A stretch of DNA of 51,217 bases from Streptomyces oryzae (GTDB lineage Bacteria; Actinomycetota; Actinomycetes; Streptomycetales; Streptomycetaceae), in NCBI RefSeq assembly GCF_017676365.1, contig NZ_JADKMA010000025.1:1-51217 (forward strand). Direction: 5' to 3'. The position numbers and the translations under genes were made by a program. This document shows positions 25,107 through 34,231 of the stretch, one piece after another (the stretch's first letter is position 1; every line of letters begins with the position of its first letter). The notes beneath the pieces were generated by a model. That model was not told the origin of the DNA and ran no database searches. It saw only the letters and a program-made list of their open reading frames with translations.

Positions 25107-25187
25107 AGCCCCCGTCGGTCTACCCCCTGCTCCTGTCCCTGCTCATCCGCGTCACGGAGCCCGCCGCATGTGCGAGCGCCAAAAACG

Positions 25188-25658
25188 TCAGCCCAGATAA
25201 GGCTGCTCGCGGTGCTCAAGGTAGTGACCGATCCTGAGCCGCTGCGTGTGGTGCATGGGCAGTTGATCAACCTCCCCCGGCCGAGCGAACCGCAGCTCCG
25301 TCGACTCCTCCGAGATCGCGAGACGTCCGCCGATGACGCGGGCGGTGAAGCAGACGTTGAACTGCCGGCGCACCTCGCCATCCGTATACGCGATGACATG
25401 GCGTGGGTCGGTGTAGGTGCCGACGAGGCCGGTGATCTGCACGTCCAGGCCCGTCTCCTCCTTCACCTCCCGGACAGCTGCTCCGGGAAGGGAGTCGGTC
25501 AGCTCCATACCGCCACCGGGCAGCGCCCACAGGCCGTTGTCCCGACGGCGCTGAAGGAGGATGCGGCCCTCGTCATCGACGACCACGGCGGACGCGGCAA
25601 CCACCAAGCTGTTCGGCTCAGGTGCCGTCGGGTCGTCGTAGTACTCGGTCCGTGCCAT
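25188..25658 (-). CDS. NUDIX hydrolase
   Basis: The protein has 156 residues. The NUDIX box is intact: a GG run, then ELTDSLPGAAVREVKEETGL, with the REVKEET core that binds the catalytic Mg ions at about residues 63-69. It would cleave a nucleoside diphosphate linked to another group (a damaged nucleotide, ADP-ribose or similar). The exact substrate is not decided by the box. GAAGGG precedes ATG at 25658. It is a single gene, divergent from the PTS operon. Confidence 0.92.
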   Translation of the reverse strand: MARTEYYDDPTAPEPNSLVVAASAVVVDDEGRILLQRRRDNGLWALPGGGMELTDSLPGAAVREVKEETGLDVQITGLVGTYTDPRHVIAYTDGEVRRQFNVCFTARVIGGRLAISEESTELRFARPGEVDQLPMHHTQRLRIGHYLEHREQPYLG

Positions 25659-26028
25659 GGTCGCCCTTCTCGTACCGGCGTCGCGGTCTCCCGGCGCCGC
25701 AGGTGTCGTTCACGCCTCGCGGAAAGCGGAGGGAGCGGCTCTGTTCACATGCGTCACACAAGGTAGTCGCGGTCGACATCTTGTCGTGTCTCACCGCGCA
25801 GTGCTAAACACCTAATTGAACAGAGGTGAGGAACCTTGAGCAGGCGTGCAAACCACACCTCAGGATCGTCTGGTTCCTCCCGTTACATCCCGAGTCGGCT
25901 CTCCAACCCTCCAGGGACCGGCCCCGAGTCTCCGTCGCCCGAGCCACGGTTCGGGCGGGCTTTCCCCATCCCGCTCAGAGAAGCATCAAGACGCCCTATC
26001 CCCGCTCATGAACGAGAGGAGGGCCGAG
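25659..26028. other. Promoter region of the PTS operon; possible short upstream ORF
   Basis: No ordinary gene is supported. The region should carry the start site of the PTS operon. CACCT-N10-AGGTG (25809-25828) is a small inverted repeat. GAGGTGAGG is followed by an in-frame TTG (25836) opening an 80-codon, Ser/Pro/Arg-rich frame that runs past the IIC start, which could be a leader but looks more like chance. A single GTGCAAA half-site (25846-25852) resembles half of the SorC-type box but lacks its partner. Confidence 0.4.
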
Positions 26029-26697
26029 GTGATTGCCTTCGCTGCCGCCGGCCTGGCCGCATCGACACCCAAGGATGAGAGCGACAATCCCGTCATCCAA
26101 GGCGCGGTCTGGATCGGCTCCCATTTCATCGGCCTGTTCAACGAGGCCGGAAAGCAGTTCACCGGTCTGGTGACCGGCATCCTTCCCACACTGATCGTTC
26201 TGCTCACCGCGATGTACGCCCTGGTGACGTTCATCGGCGAGAAGCGCGTCACCCGTGCCGTCCAGTGGTCGTCCCGCTGGTGGATCACTCGGTACAGCCT
26301 GATGCCGGTCCTCGCCGTGCTGATGCTCACCAACCCCATGTGCTATTCGTTCGCCCGGTTTCTGCCCGAGCGGTACAAGCCGGCCTTCTACGACTCGGCG
26401 GTCTCCTTCGTCCACCCCGTGACCTCGTTCTTCCCCTACGCCAACGCCGGTGAGCTGTTCGTCTGGCTGGGGATCGCCAACGGGGTGCAGAAACTGGGTC
26501 TGTCGACTGTGCCGCTGGCGCTGTCCTACCTCGCCACCGGCGTCGTGGTGATCTTCATCAGAGGTGTGGTCACCGAGTGGATCACGCGCATCCTGATCAA
26601 GAGAACCGGCCGGACCGAGATCTTCCGCAAGTTCGACGAGGAATTCACCACCGGCGGCTCCAGCGCCGGGCTCACGGTGCCCGGAGGAACGCGATGA
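26029..26697 (+). CDS. srlA: PTS glucitol/sorbitol-type transporter, subunit IIC
   Basis: The protein has 222 residues and several membrane helices. It has the family signatures GSHFIGLFNEAGKQFTGLVT, TRYSLMPVLAVLMLTNPMC and SFFPYANAGELFVWLG, which are very close to what I know of enterobacterial SrlA. GTG at 26029 was chosen because AGGAGGG ends five bases before it; ATG at 26008 is the alternative. With the next two genes it forms a complete enzyme II of the phosphotransferase system, which phosphorylates a sugar alcohol while importing it. It overlaps the IIBC gene by four bases. EI and HPr are not in the window. Confidence 0.9.
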   Translation: MIAFAAAGLAASTPKDESDNPVIQGAVWIGSHFIGLFNEAGKQFTGLVTGILPTLIVLLTAMYALVTFIGEKRVTRAVQWSSRWWITRYSLMPVLAVLMLTNPMCYSFARFLPERYKPAFYDSAVSFVHPVTSFFPYANAGELFVWLGIANGVQKLGLSTVPLALSYLATGVVVIFIRGVVTEWITRILIKRTGRTEIFRKFDEEFTTGGSSAGLTVPGGTR

Positions 26698-27755
26698 CAA
26701 CGACCGACCAGAGCCCGCGCACGTATCCCTCGGTGTTCGTCCGCAAGGGCACCGGCGGCTGGGGGAGAGGGCTCACGCTGCGCCGTACCGAAACCCGCAA
26801 CAAGGTGCTCTCCGTGACCGGAGGAGGCATTCACCCGGTAGCCCAGCGGATCGCGGAGCTGACCGGGGCGGAGGCGATCGACGGGTTCCGCGTCAACGTG
26901 CCCGATGAGGAAGTCATCTGCGCAGTGATCAACTGCGGCGGCACCGCGCGGATCGGCGTCTACCCGCGCAAGCGCATCCCGACCGTCGACGTCTACCCCG
27001 GCGCCCCCGGCGGCCCGCTCGCGCAGTTCATCACCGAGGACATCTTCGTCTCCGACGTGGGACTGGACGAGGTGGTGGCGCAGGACGGTGACGGCCAGGA
27101 GGAAAGCGCGCCGGCGGATGCCGCATCGGACTCGGCGACCGCCCGTGCCGATGACGACGCACCGGCCTCTTCCGGCCAAGCCACGGCACAAGCGGTGGAA
27201 GAGAGCGGTGGCGGCCGTTTCTCCCGAATATCGAACACCTTCATCAAGTTCAGCTCGGGCATCGGCTACGCCGTGAACACGATGCTGGCCTCCGGGCGCC
27301 AGTCGATCACGCTGACGATCAGCACGATCCTGCCGTTCATGGCGTATGTGAGCCTGCTGCTCGGATTCGTCACCTACACAGGCATCGCCGAGGCGATGGG
27401 GGAGGGGCTCAAGCCACTGGCCGGCAACCCCATCGGGCTCATCGTCCTCGGAGCTGTGGCGGCGCTTCCGTTCCTGTCCCCGATTCTGGGGCCGGGAGCC
27501 GCGATCGCCCAGGTCGTCGGCGTCCTGATGGGAACGCAGATCGCCTCCGGAGCAGTTCCCGTGGAGTACGCGCTGCCCACCCTGTTCGCCATCAACGGCC
27601 AGGTGGGCTGCGACTTCATCCCGGTCGGCCTCGCCCTCGGTGAGGCCAAACCCGAGACAGTGGCGGTCGGCACGCCGGCCGTACTGCTCAGCCGTCAGAT
27701 CACCGCACCCCTGGCGGTCGTCATCGCCTGGCTCGTCAGCTTCTGGATGTACTGA
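26694..27755 (+). CDS. srlE: PTS glucitol/sorbitol-type transporter, subunit IIBC
   Basis: The protein has 353 residues. The IIB part (about 1-125) holds VINCGGTARIGVYPRKRIPT, where Cys81 is the expected phosphorylated cysteine. A Gln/Ala/Asp-rich linker (about 135-165) follows, and then a membrane part with GVLMGTQIASGAVPVEYALP and FAINGQVGCDFIPVGLALGE, typical of SrlE. ATG at 26694 overlaps the stop codon of the IIC gene and follows GGAGGAA. It receives phosphate from the IIA protein and passes it to the incoming polyol. The polyol may not be glucitol, given the unusual downstream genes. Confidence 0.93.
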   Translation: MTTTDQSPRTYPSVFVRKGTGGWGRGLTLRRTETRNKVLSVTGGGIHPVAQRIAELTGAEAIDGFRVNVPDEEVICAVINCGGTARIGVYPRKRIPTVDVYPGAPGGPLAQFITEDIFVSDVGLDEVVAQDGDGQEESAPADAASDSATARADDDAPASSGQATAQAVEESGGGRFSRISNTFIKFSSGIGYAVNTMLASGRQSITLTISTILPFMAYVSLLLGFVTYTGIAEAMGEGLKPLAGNPIGLIVLGAVAALPFLSPILGPGAAIAQVVGVLMGTQIASGAVPVEYALPTLFAINGQVGCDFIPVGLALGEAKPETVAVGTPAVLLSRQITAPLAVVIAWLVSFWMY

Positions 27756-28126
27756 TGAACGATTCCTATTACAGCAGCACGATCCTGCGCGTCGGTGACG
27801 AGGCGGCAGACCTCATACAGGGCGGCGTCCTCATCCTTTTCGGCGAGCCGTTGCCCAGGGACCTGGAAGGGCTGAGCGTGGTTCACCGCCCCGCGGACAA
27901 GCCGGTCCTCGAAATGCAGCCGGGCGACCAAGTGCAGCTCGGCGCAGCGCGGCTGACGCTGACCGCGGTGGGGGACCTCGCGCACCAGAACCTGGCCACC
28001 CTCGGCCACCTGGTCATCTACGTCGACCCCGACCCCGCCGCCGGCCTGCTGCCCGGAGCGGTGCACGCGAAGGGCCAACTCGACGTCCCGTCCCCGGGAG
28101 CCGAACTGCGGCTCGCGCGCGCGTGA
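27755..28126 (+). CDS. srlB: PTS glucitol/sorbitol-type transporter, subunit IIA
   Basis: The protein has 123 residues. The segment GLSVVHRPADKP contains His44, the expected phosphohistidine of IIA-Gut proteins. The beta-rich body with GDQVQLGAARLTLTAVGDLA and NLATLGHLVIYVD is characteristic. The start overlaps the IIBC stop codon (TGATG), so the three PTS genes are translationally coupled. It carries phosphate from HPr to the IIB cysteine. Confidence 0.92.
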   Translation: MNDSYYSSTILRVGDEAADLIQGGVLILFGEPLPRDLEGLSVVHRPADKPVLEMQPGDQVQLGAARLTLTAVGDLAHQNLATLGHLVIYVDPDPAAGLLPGAVHAKGQLDVPSPGAELRLARA

Positions 28127-28172
28127 AAGAGCTGCGCGTGAAAGAGGCGGGCACCAGGAAGGAGAGCAGCCC

Positions 28173-28493
28173 ATGACGAGCAGCCCGGTGAACGACGCCG
28201 GCGCCCCCGAGTCGGAGGCACGCTGCGACTGTGGCGGCACTCTCGTCGCGGGCTCCATGGCACTGCCGCTGCTCGGCTCCCCGCGCTTCGCCTGCCGGCT
28301 GGGCACCACCGAAGTCACCACCGAAGTGATGGCCTTCATGTGCTCGGGCTGCGGGACCGTCCGGCTGCGCGGCAGGCACCCCGAGCGCATCCGGAACGCG
28401 ACGGCGGCCAGGAAGGCGCGCCGCCAATCCCTCCGCCTCCCGCGCGTTGCGGACTCCACTGAAGCGCGAGGGCCCGAGACCGAAAGCCGCTGA
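28173..28493 (+). CDS. Small zinc-ribbon-like protein of unknown function
   Basis: The protein has 106 residues. AAGGAG precedes ATG at 28173. Two cysteine pairs, CDCGG near residue 18 and CSGCG near residue 57, are spaced as in a zinc ribbon, and a basic tail (RIRNATAARKARRQSLRLPR) follows. It lies between the PTS IIA gene and the GutM-like gene, all on one strand and close together, so it belongs to the operon. A regulatory or scaffold role is possible; no catalytic motif is visible. A second protein with the same cysteine pattern is encoded at 35507-35821, at the other end of the locus. Confidence 0.75.
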   Translation: MTSSPVNDAGAPESEARCDCGGTLVAGSMALPLLGSPRFACRLGTTEVTTEVMAFMCSGCGTVRLRGRHPERIRNATAARKARRQSLRLPRVADSTEARGPETESR

Positions 28494-28527
28494 GAAGCCG
28501 CTGAGAACGCTGAGAAGCCGCTGAGAA
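28488..28527. repeat. Four direct copies of CGCTGAGAA across a stop codon
   Basis: CGCTGAGAA is at 28488, 28499, 28508 and 28519 (spacing 11, 9, 11). The TGA of the first copy is the stop codon of the zinc-ribbon gene. The last copy runs into GAAGAGGAC, just before the GutM start. It is probably a slipped-strand expansion. Confidence 0.8.
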
Positions 28528-28535
28528 GAGGACTG

Positions 28536-28958
28536 ATGGAGCAACTTCCCTTGGCACTGCTGCTGCTCGGCGCCTTCGTGGTGTCGATGGCGTCGAGCCT
28601 GTGGCAGCACCGCTATTACATGCGCACCGTGAACCGGCTCACTGCCGAGGAACACCGTGTGGGCGTCACTCTCGTCTCCGGGCGTGCCACCGGGCGGCTC
28701 CGCGGAGCCGTGGTGCTGTTGCTCGTACGGCAGAGCGACCAGGTCGTCGAACGGGCCCTGGTGATGCAAGGCGGTTCGGTCCTGGCCCGCTTCCGGGAAC
28801 GGCCCGAGCTGTGCGGCCGGCTGCGTACGGCATCCTCCCGCGCTGCCTCGCCCGCCGCCGCTCGTGCGGTCGAGGACGCTCGCGACCGCTACCGGCGGAT
28901 GCGGTCCAACGGCGGGACGGTTCACGGCGCCGTGGGCGGGATGAAGACGGCACGCTGA
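28536..28958 (+). CDS. gutM: GutM-like protein (glucitol operon activator family)
   Basis: The protein has 140 residues. A single N-terminal membrane segment (about residues 4-24) is followed by a short cytoplasmic domain. HRVGVTLVSGRATGRLRGAV and ALVMQGGSVLARFRERPE match the RVGVGRSSGR and LFMKGLTVFARP regions I know from E. coli GutM. GutM was described as an activator of glucitol operons, though how it works is unclear. Its place in a glucitol-type PTS operon supports the call. GAAGAGGA precedes the start. It is the last gene of the first block; 302 bases with an operator separate it from the next operon. Confidence 0.82.
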   Translation: MEQLPLALLLLGAFVVSMASSLWQHRYYMRTVNRLTAEEHRVGVTLVSGRATGRLRGAVVLLLVRQSDQVVERALVMQGGSVLARFRERPELCGRLRTASSRAASPAAARAVEDARDRYRRMRSNGGTVHGAVGGMKTAR

Positions 28959-29174
28959 GCAGCGTACGCATGGCACGCCGTATGTGAGGCGTGCGTGCCA
29001 GGTGCGAGCTGTGGCCGCACCGCCCCAACTCCCTTACCCACTCAGCCGGTTTCCGTGGTCCCGTGCGCCCTCGTGGCCTGCCCGGGGAGGGATGCGGCGC
29101 GCGCTGCGCTCCCGTACAGGACGAGCGCGAGGCGAGCCCTTGTCCCAGGAGCGGCATGCGTGCTACCAAAGAAA

Positions 29175-29210
29175 TCACTTAAGTGCATACGGTTTGCACG
29201 AATGTGCAAA
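29175..29210. promoter_or_regulatory. Two-part SorC-type operator upstream of the oxidoreductase/dehydrogenase operon
   Basis: The first box, TCACTTAAGTGC (29175-29186), contains the palindrome CACTTAAGTG. The second, TTTGCAC-GAAT-GTGCAAA (29193-29210), is a perfect 7-base inverted repeat. Their centres are 21 bases apart. The same pair with the same spacing occurs upstream of the SorC regulator (35313-35348), with 26 of 36 positions identical. It lies about 50 bases before the start codon of the first gene of the operon. Confidence 0.8.
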
Positions 29211-29260
29211 ACAGTGAGACCCGCCGGTGGATGCCGGCAGGGCACAGGAAGGACCGGAGC

Positions 29261-30592
29261 ATGAGCTACATCGATCAGTTGCGGCAACGAGAGCTGGAGC
29301 TCGGCCGGCCGGTCCGAGTGGGTCTGGTCGGCGCCGGACAGATGGGCCTCGGGTTCGTCGCCCAAGTGACGCGCATACCGGGCATGGAGATCTCCGCGAT
29401 AGCCGACATCGCTCCCGAACGCGGCCACGAGGCGTTTCAGCGGTCCCAGCGCGGCCCGGCCGTGAGCGGCGGTACGCCCGCCGAACTGGCCGCTGCGGTG
29501 CTGCGGGGCCGGCCGGTGGTGGTCACCGACGCGCTCGACCTCGTCACGCTGCCGGTCGACATCATCGTCGATGCCAGCGGCGTGCCGGACGTCGGCGCGG
29601 CCGTCGCCTTCTCCGGACTGCTGGCGGGCAAGGACATCGCGCTGCTCAACGTGGAATGCGACGTGACGATCGGCTTGCTGCTCTCCGCGGTCGCGCAGCA
29701 GATGGGCCGGGTCTACACCGTCTGCCGCGGCGACGAACCGGTGGAGTGCAAGCGTCTGGTGGACTACGTACGGGACATCGGCTTCAGCGTGGTCTGCGCG
29801 GGCAAGGGCAAGAACAACCCCCTCGACCCGACGGCGACCCCGGAGGCGCTGGCCGATCAGGCCGAGGCCAAGCACATGAACCCCAAGATGCTGGCCAGCT
29901 TTGTCGACGGCTCCAAGACGATGATCGAGATGGTGGCGCTGGCCAACGCGACCGACCTGCAGCTCAGCCGCCGGGGCATGACAGGTCCCCGCGTAACGGT
30001 CGAGGACCTGGCCTGGGCGTTCCGCCCCGAGGAAGACGGAGGCGTACTTCCAGCCGCCGGAGTGGTCGACTACTGCACCGGGCCCGTCGCGCCCGGTGTG
30101 TTCGTCATCGGCCACTGCACCGATCCCGTCGTCACCGCCGAAATGAAGTATCTGACGATGGGGGAGGGGCCGTACTACGCCTTCTACCGGCCCTTCCACC
30201 TGGCCAGCGTCGAAGCCCCGCTCTCCGTCGCCGAGGCGGTCCTGGAGCGCACCGCGAGCCTTGCCCCGAAGGTGTGGAACGCCGAGGTGGTCGCGGTCGC
30301 CAAGCGCGATCTGCTTGCGGGCGAACGCGTCGACGGCATCGGTGGATCCACCGTGTACGGCCTCGCGGAAAGCGCCAGGACGGCCGCCGAACAGGACCTG
30401 GTTCCCCTCGGACTGGCCAGTGGTGCGGAGGTACTGCGCGACGTCCCGGCGGGGACCGTCCTGACCGCTCAGGATCTGCGGATCGACCAGAGCACCATGA
30501 TCGCGACGCTGCGGCGGCTCCAGGACCGGCTGCTCGCCGGACAGCGGCTCGACCTGCCGGCAGTGGGTCCGGCCGAGTCCCTGGCCGCATGA
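29261..30592 (+). CDS. NAD(P)-binding oxidoreductase with C-terminal SAF domain
   Basis: The protein has 443 residues. A Rossmann fold opens with [15 protein letters not shown] (19-33). A homoserine-dehydrogenase-like middle part has [15 protein letters not shown] and [22 protein letters not shown] domain forms the C-terminus, with [20 protein letters not shown] and [16 protein letters not shown]. Proteins of this layout are often mislabelled as FlgA or homoserine dehydrogenase because of single domains. Here it starts an operon with E1/E2 dehydrogenase genes, so it most likely oxidises or reduces the imported polyol phosphate or a later intermediate. GGACCGGAGC precedes ATG. Substrate not known. 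Confidence 0.85.
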   Translation: MSYIDQLRQRELELGRPVRVGLVGAGQMGLGFVAQVTRIPGMEISAIADIAPERGHEAFQRSQRGPAVSGGTPAELAAAVLRGRPVVVTDALDLVTLPVDIIVDASGVPDVGAAVAFSGLLAGKDIALLNVECDVTIGLLLSAVAQQMGRVYTVCRGDEPVECKRLVDYVRDIGFSVVCAGKGKNNPLDPTATPEALADQAEAKHMNPKMLASFVDGSKTMIEMVALANATDLQLSRRGMTGPRVTVEDLAWAFRPEEDGGVLPAAGVVDYCTGPVAPGVFVIGHCTDPVVTAEMKYLTMGEGPYYAFYRPFHLASVEAPLSVAEAVLERTASLAPKVWNAEVVAVAKRDLLAGERVDGIGGSTVYGLAESARTAAEQDLVPLGLASGAEVLRDVPAGTVLTAQDLRIDQSTMIATLRRLQDRLLAGQRLDLPAVGPAESLAA

Positions 30593-30605
30593 GGACGAAC
30601 CGGCC

Positions 30606-31574
30606 ATGGATCTGATCAAGGACGCCGAGGCCGCACGCTCGGCACTCACCACGATGTGGACCATCCGACGGTTCGAAGAAGCCGTCGACGACCTGTTCGC
30701 CCGCGGCATGATGCACGGCACCATGCATCTGTCGATCGGTCAGGAGGCCGTACCGGTAGGTGCCTGCGCCGCACTGAGCGAGGGCGACTACATCACCTCC
30801 ACCCACCGCGGGCACGGGCACTGCATCGCCCGCGGAGCCCGGCTGGACCGCATGATGGCCGAACTCCTCGCCAAGGAAACCGGCTACTGCCGTGGCCGCG
30901 GGGGATCCATGCACATCGCCGACGTGGCGACGGGCAACCTCGGCGCGAACGGCATCGTCGCCGGCGGCGTCCCCATCGCGGCGGGCGCCGCACTCGCGGG
31001 CAAGCTGCGCGGCGAACAGCGGGTCGCCCTGAGCTTCTTCGGGGACGGCGCGGTCAACGAGGGGGCCTGGCACGAGGGGGTCAACCTCGCCGCCGTCTGG
31101 GATCTGCCCGTGGTGTTCATCTGCGAGAACAACAACTACGGCATGTCGATGTCCGTACAGCGCGCATTCCGCGTGGAGCATCTGGCCGAGCGCGCCGCCG
31201 GCTACGGCATCCCCGGCGTCACCGTGGACGGCAACGACGTGCCCGCGGTGCAGGAGACGGTTCACGCCGCCGTCGAACGGGCCCGGGCCGGCGGTGGCCC
31301 CACGTTCGTGGAAGCCGTCACCTACCGATGGAAGGGCCACTCCAAGAGCGACAAGAACCTCTACCGCACCCGCGAGGAGATCGAACGCTGGCGCGAGCAG
31401 GATCCGATCGCCCGGTACACGGCCACTCTGCTGGAGGCCGGCACGCTCTCCGCGACGGAGACCGAGCAGTGCCAGGCCGACGCACGGGAGGCCGTACGCG
31501 AGGCGGTGCGCACGGCGAACGCCGCCCCCGACGCCGCCGCCGCGGAACTCACCTCCGCCGTGTACGCCGACTGA
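30606..31574 (+). CDS. Thiamine-diphosphate-dependent dehydrogenase E1, alpha subunit (AcoA-like)
   Basis: The protein has 322 residues. The TPP motif is complete: [13 protein letters not shown] at about 145-157, continuing to [10 protein letters not shown] about 28 residues later. [12 protein letters not shown] and [12 protein letters not shown] are typical of alpha subunits of acetoin dehydrogenase and related 2-oxo acid dehydrogenases. It follows the SAF oxidoreductase by 13 bases. With the beta subunit it would remove a two-carbon or larger acyl group from a ketone or keto acid and load it on the E2 lipoyl arm. The short length favours the acetoin-type over the branched-chain type. Confidence 0.92.
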   Translation: MDLIKDAEAARSALTTMWTIRRFEEAVDDLFARGMMHGTMHLSIGQEAVPVGACAALSEGDYITSTHRGHGHCIARGARLDRMMAELLAKETGYCRGRGGSMHIADVATGNLGANGIVAGGVPIAAGAALAGKLRGEQRVALSFFGDGAVNEGAWHEGVNLAAVWDLPVVFICENNNYGMSMSVQRAFRVEHLAERAAGYGIPGVTVDGNDVPAVQETVHAAVERARAGGGPTFVEAVTYRWKGHSKSDKNLYRTREEIERWREQDPIARYTATLLEAGTLSATETEQCQADAREAVREAVRTANAAPDAAAAELTSAVYAD

Positions 31575-31608
31575 CCCGCGACCCGGCGCGACCCGCGCCT
31601 CGCAGACC

Positions 31609-31675
31609 CCGACGCGGCCCGCAGTGCCGACACGCTCGCACCCACGACGGACCGCACCTCCGACGCGACCCGCAG
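31609..31675. repeat. Direct repeat in the gap between E1-alpha and E1-beta
   Basis: CCGACGCGGCCCGCAG (31609-31624) recurs as CCGACGCGACCCGCAG (31660-31675), with 15 of 16 bases equal. The repeats fill a 155-base gap in an operon that is otherwise tightly packed. No gene is seen in the gap. Confidence 0.6.
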
Positions 31676-31729
31676 CCCCTCACTGAGCCGACCGCCTCGC
31701 CGGCCCGGCCGACCCTCGGAGAACCACCG

Positions 31730-32779
31730 ATGACGACCACACTCCCAACCGCCGGGCCGGCGGCGGCCACCCAGCCATTGCCCGCCGATCCGGCCGAGCG
31801 CAGCATCACCTACGCCGAAGCGGTCCGCGAAGCCCTCGCCGAAGCCATGCAGGCCGACTCCCGTGTCTTCCTCCTCGGCGAGGACATCGGCGTCTACGGC
31901 GGCGCATTCGGCGTCACCGGCGACCTGGTGCACCGCTTCGGCGAGGACCGGGTACGCGACACACCGATCAGTGAGCTGGGCATCGTCGGCGCGGCGGTCG
32001 GTGCGGCCCTGGCCGGCATGCGGCCGATCGTGGAGATCCAGTTCTCGGACTTCACGGCTCAGGCCATGGACCAGATCGCCAACCAGGCCGCCAAGATTCA
32101 CTTCATGCTGGGCGGAGCGGCCAGCGTTCCCCTGGTGCTGCGCGCCCCCAGCGGCTCCGGCACCGGCGCCGCGGCGCAGCATTCCCAGAGCCTGGAGACC
32201 TGGTTCGCGCACATCCCCGGGTTGAAGGTGGTCATGCCGGCAACGGCCGCCGACGCCAAGGGACTTCTCCTCGCCGCCGTCGACGACCCCAACCCGGTGA
32301 TCGTCCTCGAGCACAAGCTGCTGTACAAGCAGAGCGGCCCGGTCCCCGCCGGCGCGGGCCGCGTTCCCCTCGGACAGGCGGCAGTTCGCCGTCAGGGCCA
32401 GGACCTGGCCATCGTGGCCACCGGCGTCATGGTGTCCCGGGCCATGGAAGCGGCCCAGCAGCTCGCCGAAGACGGCATCACGTCAACGGTCATCGACCCC
32501 CGCACTCTCGTTCCGCTGGACGAGGCAACGATCATCTCGGCAGTGGCCGCCACCGGGCGAGCCCTGCTGGTCCAGGAAGCTCCGCAGAACTGCGGTTACA
32601 TGGCGGAGATCGCCGCGCGGATCGCCGACTCCGAGGCGTTCGGCTGCCTCCGGGCCCCGGTCCGACGGCTCAGCGGGCTGGATGTGCCGGTGCCGTACGC
32701 TCCGCAGCTGGAGCGCGCTGCCGTACCGCAGGTTCCCGACATCGTGGCCGAGGCCACCCGCCTGGTCAGGTCGTGGTGA
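31730..32779 (+). CDS. Thiamine-diphosphate-dependent dehydrogenase E1, beta subunit (AcoB-like)
   Basis: The protein has 349 residues. After an extra Ala/Pro-rich start of about 25 residues, the family sequence begins [18 protein letters not shown], then [16 protein letters not shown] with the Glu that activates the TPP thiazolium ring. [18 protein letters not shown] and the C-terminal [17 protein letters not shown] are also standard. CGGAG lies eight bases before ATG. The stop overlaps the E2 start (TGATG). It pairs with the upstream alpha subunit to form E1. Confidence 0.93.
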   Translation: MTTTLPTAGPAAATQPLPADPAERSITYAEAVREALAEAMQADSRVFLLGEDIGVYGGAFGVTGDLVHRFGEDRVRDTPISELGIVGAAVGAALAGMRPIVEIQFSDFTAQAMDQIANQAAKIHFMLGGAASVPLVLRAPSGSGTGAAAQHSQSLETWFAHIPGLKVVMPATAADAKGLLLAAVDDPNPVIVLEHKLLYKQSGPVPAGAGRVPLGQAAVRRQGQDLAIVATGVMVSRAMEAAQQLAEDGITSTVIDPRTLVPLDEATIISAVAATGRALLVQEAPQNCGYMAEIAARIADSEAFGCLRAPVRRLSGLDVPVPYAPQLERAAVPQVPDIVAEATRLVRSW

Positions 32780-33972
32780 TGGCCGAGATCCCGCTGGTCA
32801 TGCCCAAGATGTCCATGACGATGGAGGACGGCGTCCTCCTGGTCTGGCACAAGGCCGAAGGTGACGAGATCTGCTCCGGCGACGTGGTCTGCGAAGTCAT
32901 GACCGACAAGGTCGACATGGAGGTGGAGTCCCCCGTCGACGGCACCCTGCTCCGGGTGGTGGCCCAGCCGGAGCAGACGGTGGCCGTCGGCGAGCCGATC
33001 GCCTACCTCACCACCTCCGCGGACGACCTGCTGGGCGACCTCCTCTCGGAGCCGCCCGGACCCCAGCCGGACCGCCCCGCGCCCGCCTCCGAGCAGGCCA
33101 CCTCCGCCCTCGTGGCGGCGCCCCCCGACCCGACACGTGTGGCGGCGGTGCCGCTCGCCAGACGCCGGGCGACGGAACTCGGCGTCGACCTCGCGACGCT
33201 CACCGGCACCGGACCAGGCGGGACCATCAGGGTCCCGGACGTGGAGGCGGCTACCCGGCCGACAGCACAGGCCATTCCGACTCCGATTCCGACCCCGGCA
33301 CCGCACAGCCGGCCGACCGACACCGACACCGCGCCAGCGCGGCGCAGGCCCCGGACCGTGGTGGCTCACCGGGCCGACGCCGGCGCCGCCGTCCCACACG
33401 CCGTCGTCTACCGCGACCTCGACCTCCAGGCCCTCGTGACACACCGGAGCACATACCGCTGGGCGCCCGTGGTGATCAGGGCGTACGCCGCCGCCCTGCG
33501 CGACAGCCCGCTCAACTCCCGCTGGACGGGGGAGGGCAGCGAGGTGTGGTCCCATGTCCCGGTGGCCGTGACGGTACACACCGGCCGTGGCCCGCTCGCC
33601 CCCGTGCTCGCCGATCCGGACCAGCTGCCCATCGGCGAACTGGACAAGAGCCTTCGGCGCCTGGCCGACCAGGCGCGCGCCGGGAAGGTGCCCCTTCAGC
33701 ACCTGGCCGCCGCGACGACCACGGTGTACGACCTCGGCGACATGGGCGTCGACGCCTTCCAGGAACTGCTCACTCCGCCCCAGGCGACCGCCCTTGCGAT
33801 GGGAGCGGTGGCTTCGCAGGTCGTCCCCGGCGCCGCGGGCGTGGAGATACGCACCCGCTGCCGGGTCGGCCTGACCATCGACCACCGGGCGGGCGACTGC
33901 CTGGACGCCGCGCACCTGCTCAACGCGGTGCAGCGGCGTCTGGACGACCCGAGTTGGTTCGGATGGCACTGA
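32779..33972 (+). CDS. Dihydrolipoamide acyltransferase E2 component (lipoyl domain, 2-oxo acid dehydrogenase type)
   Basis: The protein has 397 residues. The lipoyl domain (1-80) has MTDKVDMEVESPVDG, where Lys44 carries lipoate. A Pro-rich linker leads to a peripheral-subunit-binding domain at about 118-155 (VPLARRRATELGVDL, GTGPGGTIRVPDVE). A second linker leads to the acyltransferase domain (about 200-397). The catalytic His369 and Asp373 are in DHRAGDC; the usual glycine after the Asp is Cys374. It would transfer the acyl group from E1 to CoA. No E3 (dihydrolipoamide dehydrogenase) gene is in the window, so the general cellular E3 would have to serve. It is the last gene of its operon. 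Confidence 0.92.
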   Translation: MAEIPLVMPKMSMTMEDGVLLVWHKAEGDEICSGDVVCEVMTDKVDMEVESPVDGTLLRVVAQPEQTVAVGEPIAYLTTSADDLLGDLLSEPPGPQPDRPAPASEQATSALVAAPPDPTRVAAVPLARRRATELGVDLATLTGTGPGGTIRVPDVEAATRPTAQAIPTPIPTPAPHSRPTDTDTAPARRRPRTVVAHRADAGAAVPHAVVYRDLDLQALVTHRSTYRWAPVVIRAYAAALRDSPLNSRWTGEGSEVWSHVPVAVTVHTGRGPLAPVLADPDQLPIGELDKSLRRLADQARAGKVPLQHLAAATTTVYDLGDMGVDAFQELLTPPQATALAMGAVASQVVPGAAGVEIRTRCRVGLTIDHRAGDCLDAAHLLNAVQRRLDDPSWFGWH

Positions 33973-34115
33973 CCACGCAGGGCGCCCCGCACAGGGCGTA
34001 CGGCCCCGTGAGCCAGTACGCGGCGGTTCCGCGTACGCGGCGCGCACGGCTGGGCGCCCAACAGCGGGCTCCCGTTCCCGACCTCGTCGCCACCACGATC
34101 GGAGGCCCCTGAACG

Positions 34116-34169
34116 CGCTGCCGCCGCCCACATTTCCTGCCCTGCCTGCCGGTGGACGCGGCGGCAGCG
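34116..34169. terminator. Bidirectional terminator between the E2 gene and the SorC regulator
   Basis: CGCTGCCGCCGC (34116-34127) and GCGGCGGCAGCG (34158-34169) form a perfect 12-base-pair stem with a 30-base loop, in the 259-base gap between convergent genes. No T-run follows. The rest of the gap holds nothing I can name. Confidence 0.55.
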
Positions 34170-34231
34170 TGCTGCCCGGCCCGGAGCCAAGTCCGCGGGC
34201 GGGAGCAACAACCGGTAGATCGCCGGGCGGA

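Noticed and set aside
25836..26078. An 80-codon TTG-started frame upstream of srlA with a good ribosome site.
   Set aside because: It runs through the ribosome site and first codons of srlA and encodes Ser/Pro/Arg-rich sequence; kept only as a weak leader possibility.
26029..28958. Plain sorbitol utilisation operon.
   Set aside because: No sorbitol-6-phosphate dehydrogenase (SrlD-type SDR) is present; the downstream genes are a SAF oxidoreductase and E1/E2 subunits instead.
30132..31340. A 402-residue minus-strand frame overlapping the SAF oxidoreductase and E1-alpha genes.
   Set aside because: Both plus-strand genes are firmly identified by motifs; the frame is low-complexity and unsupported.
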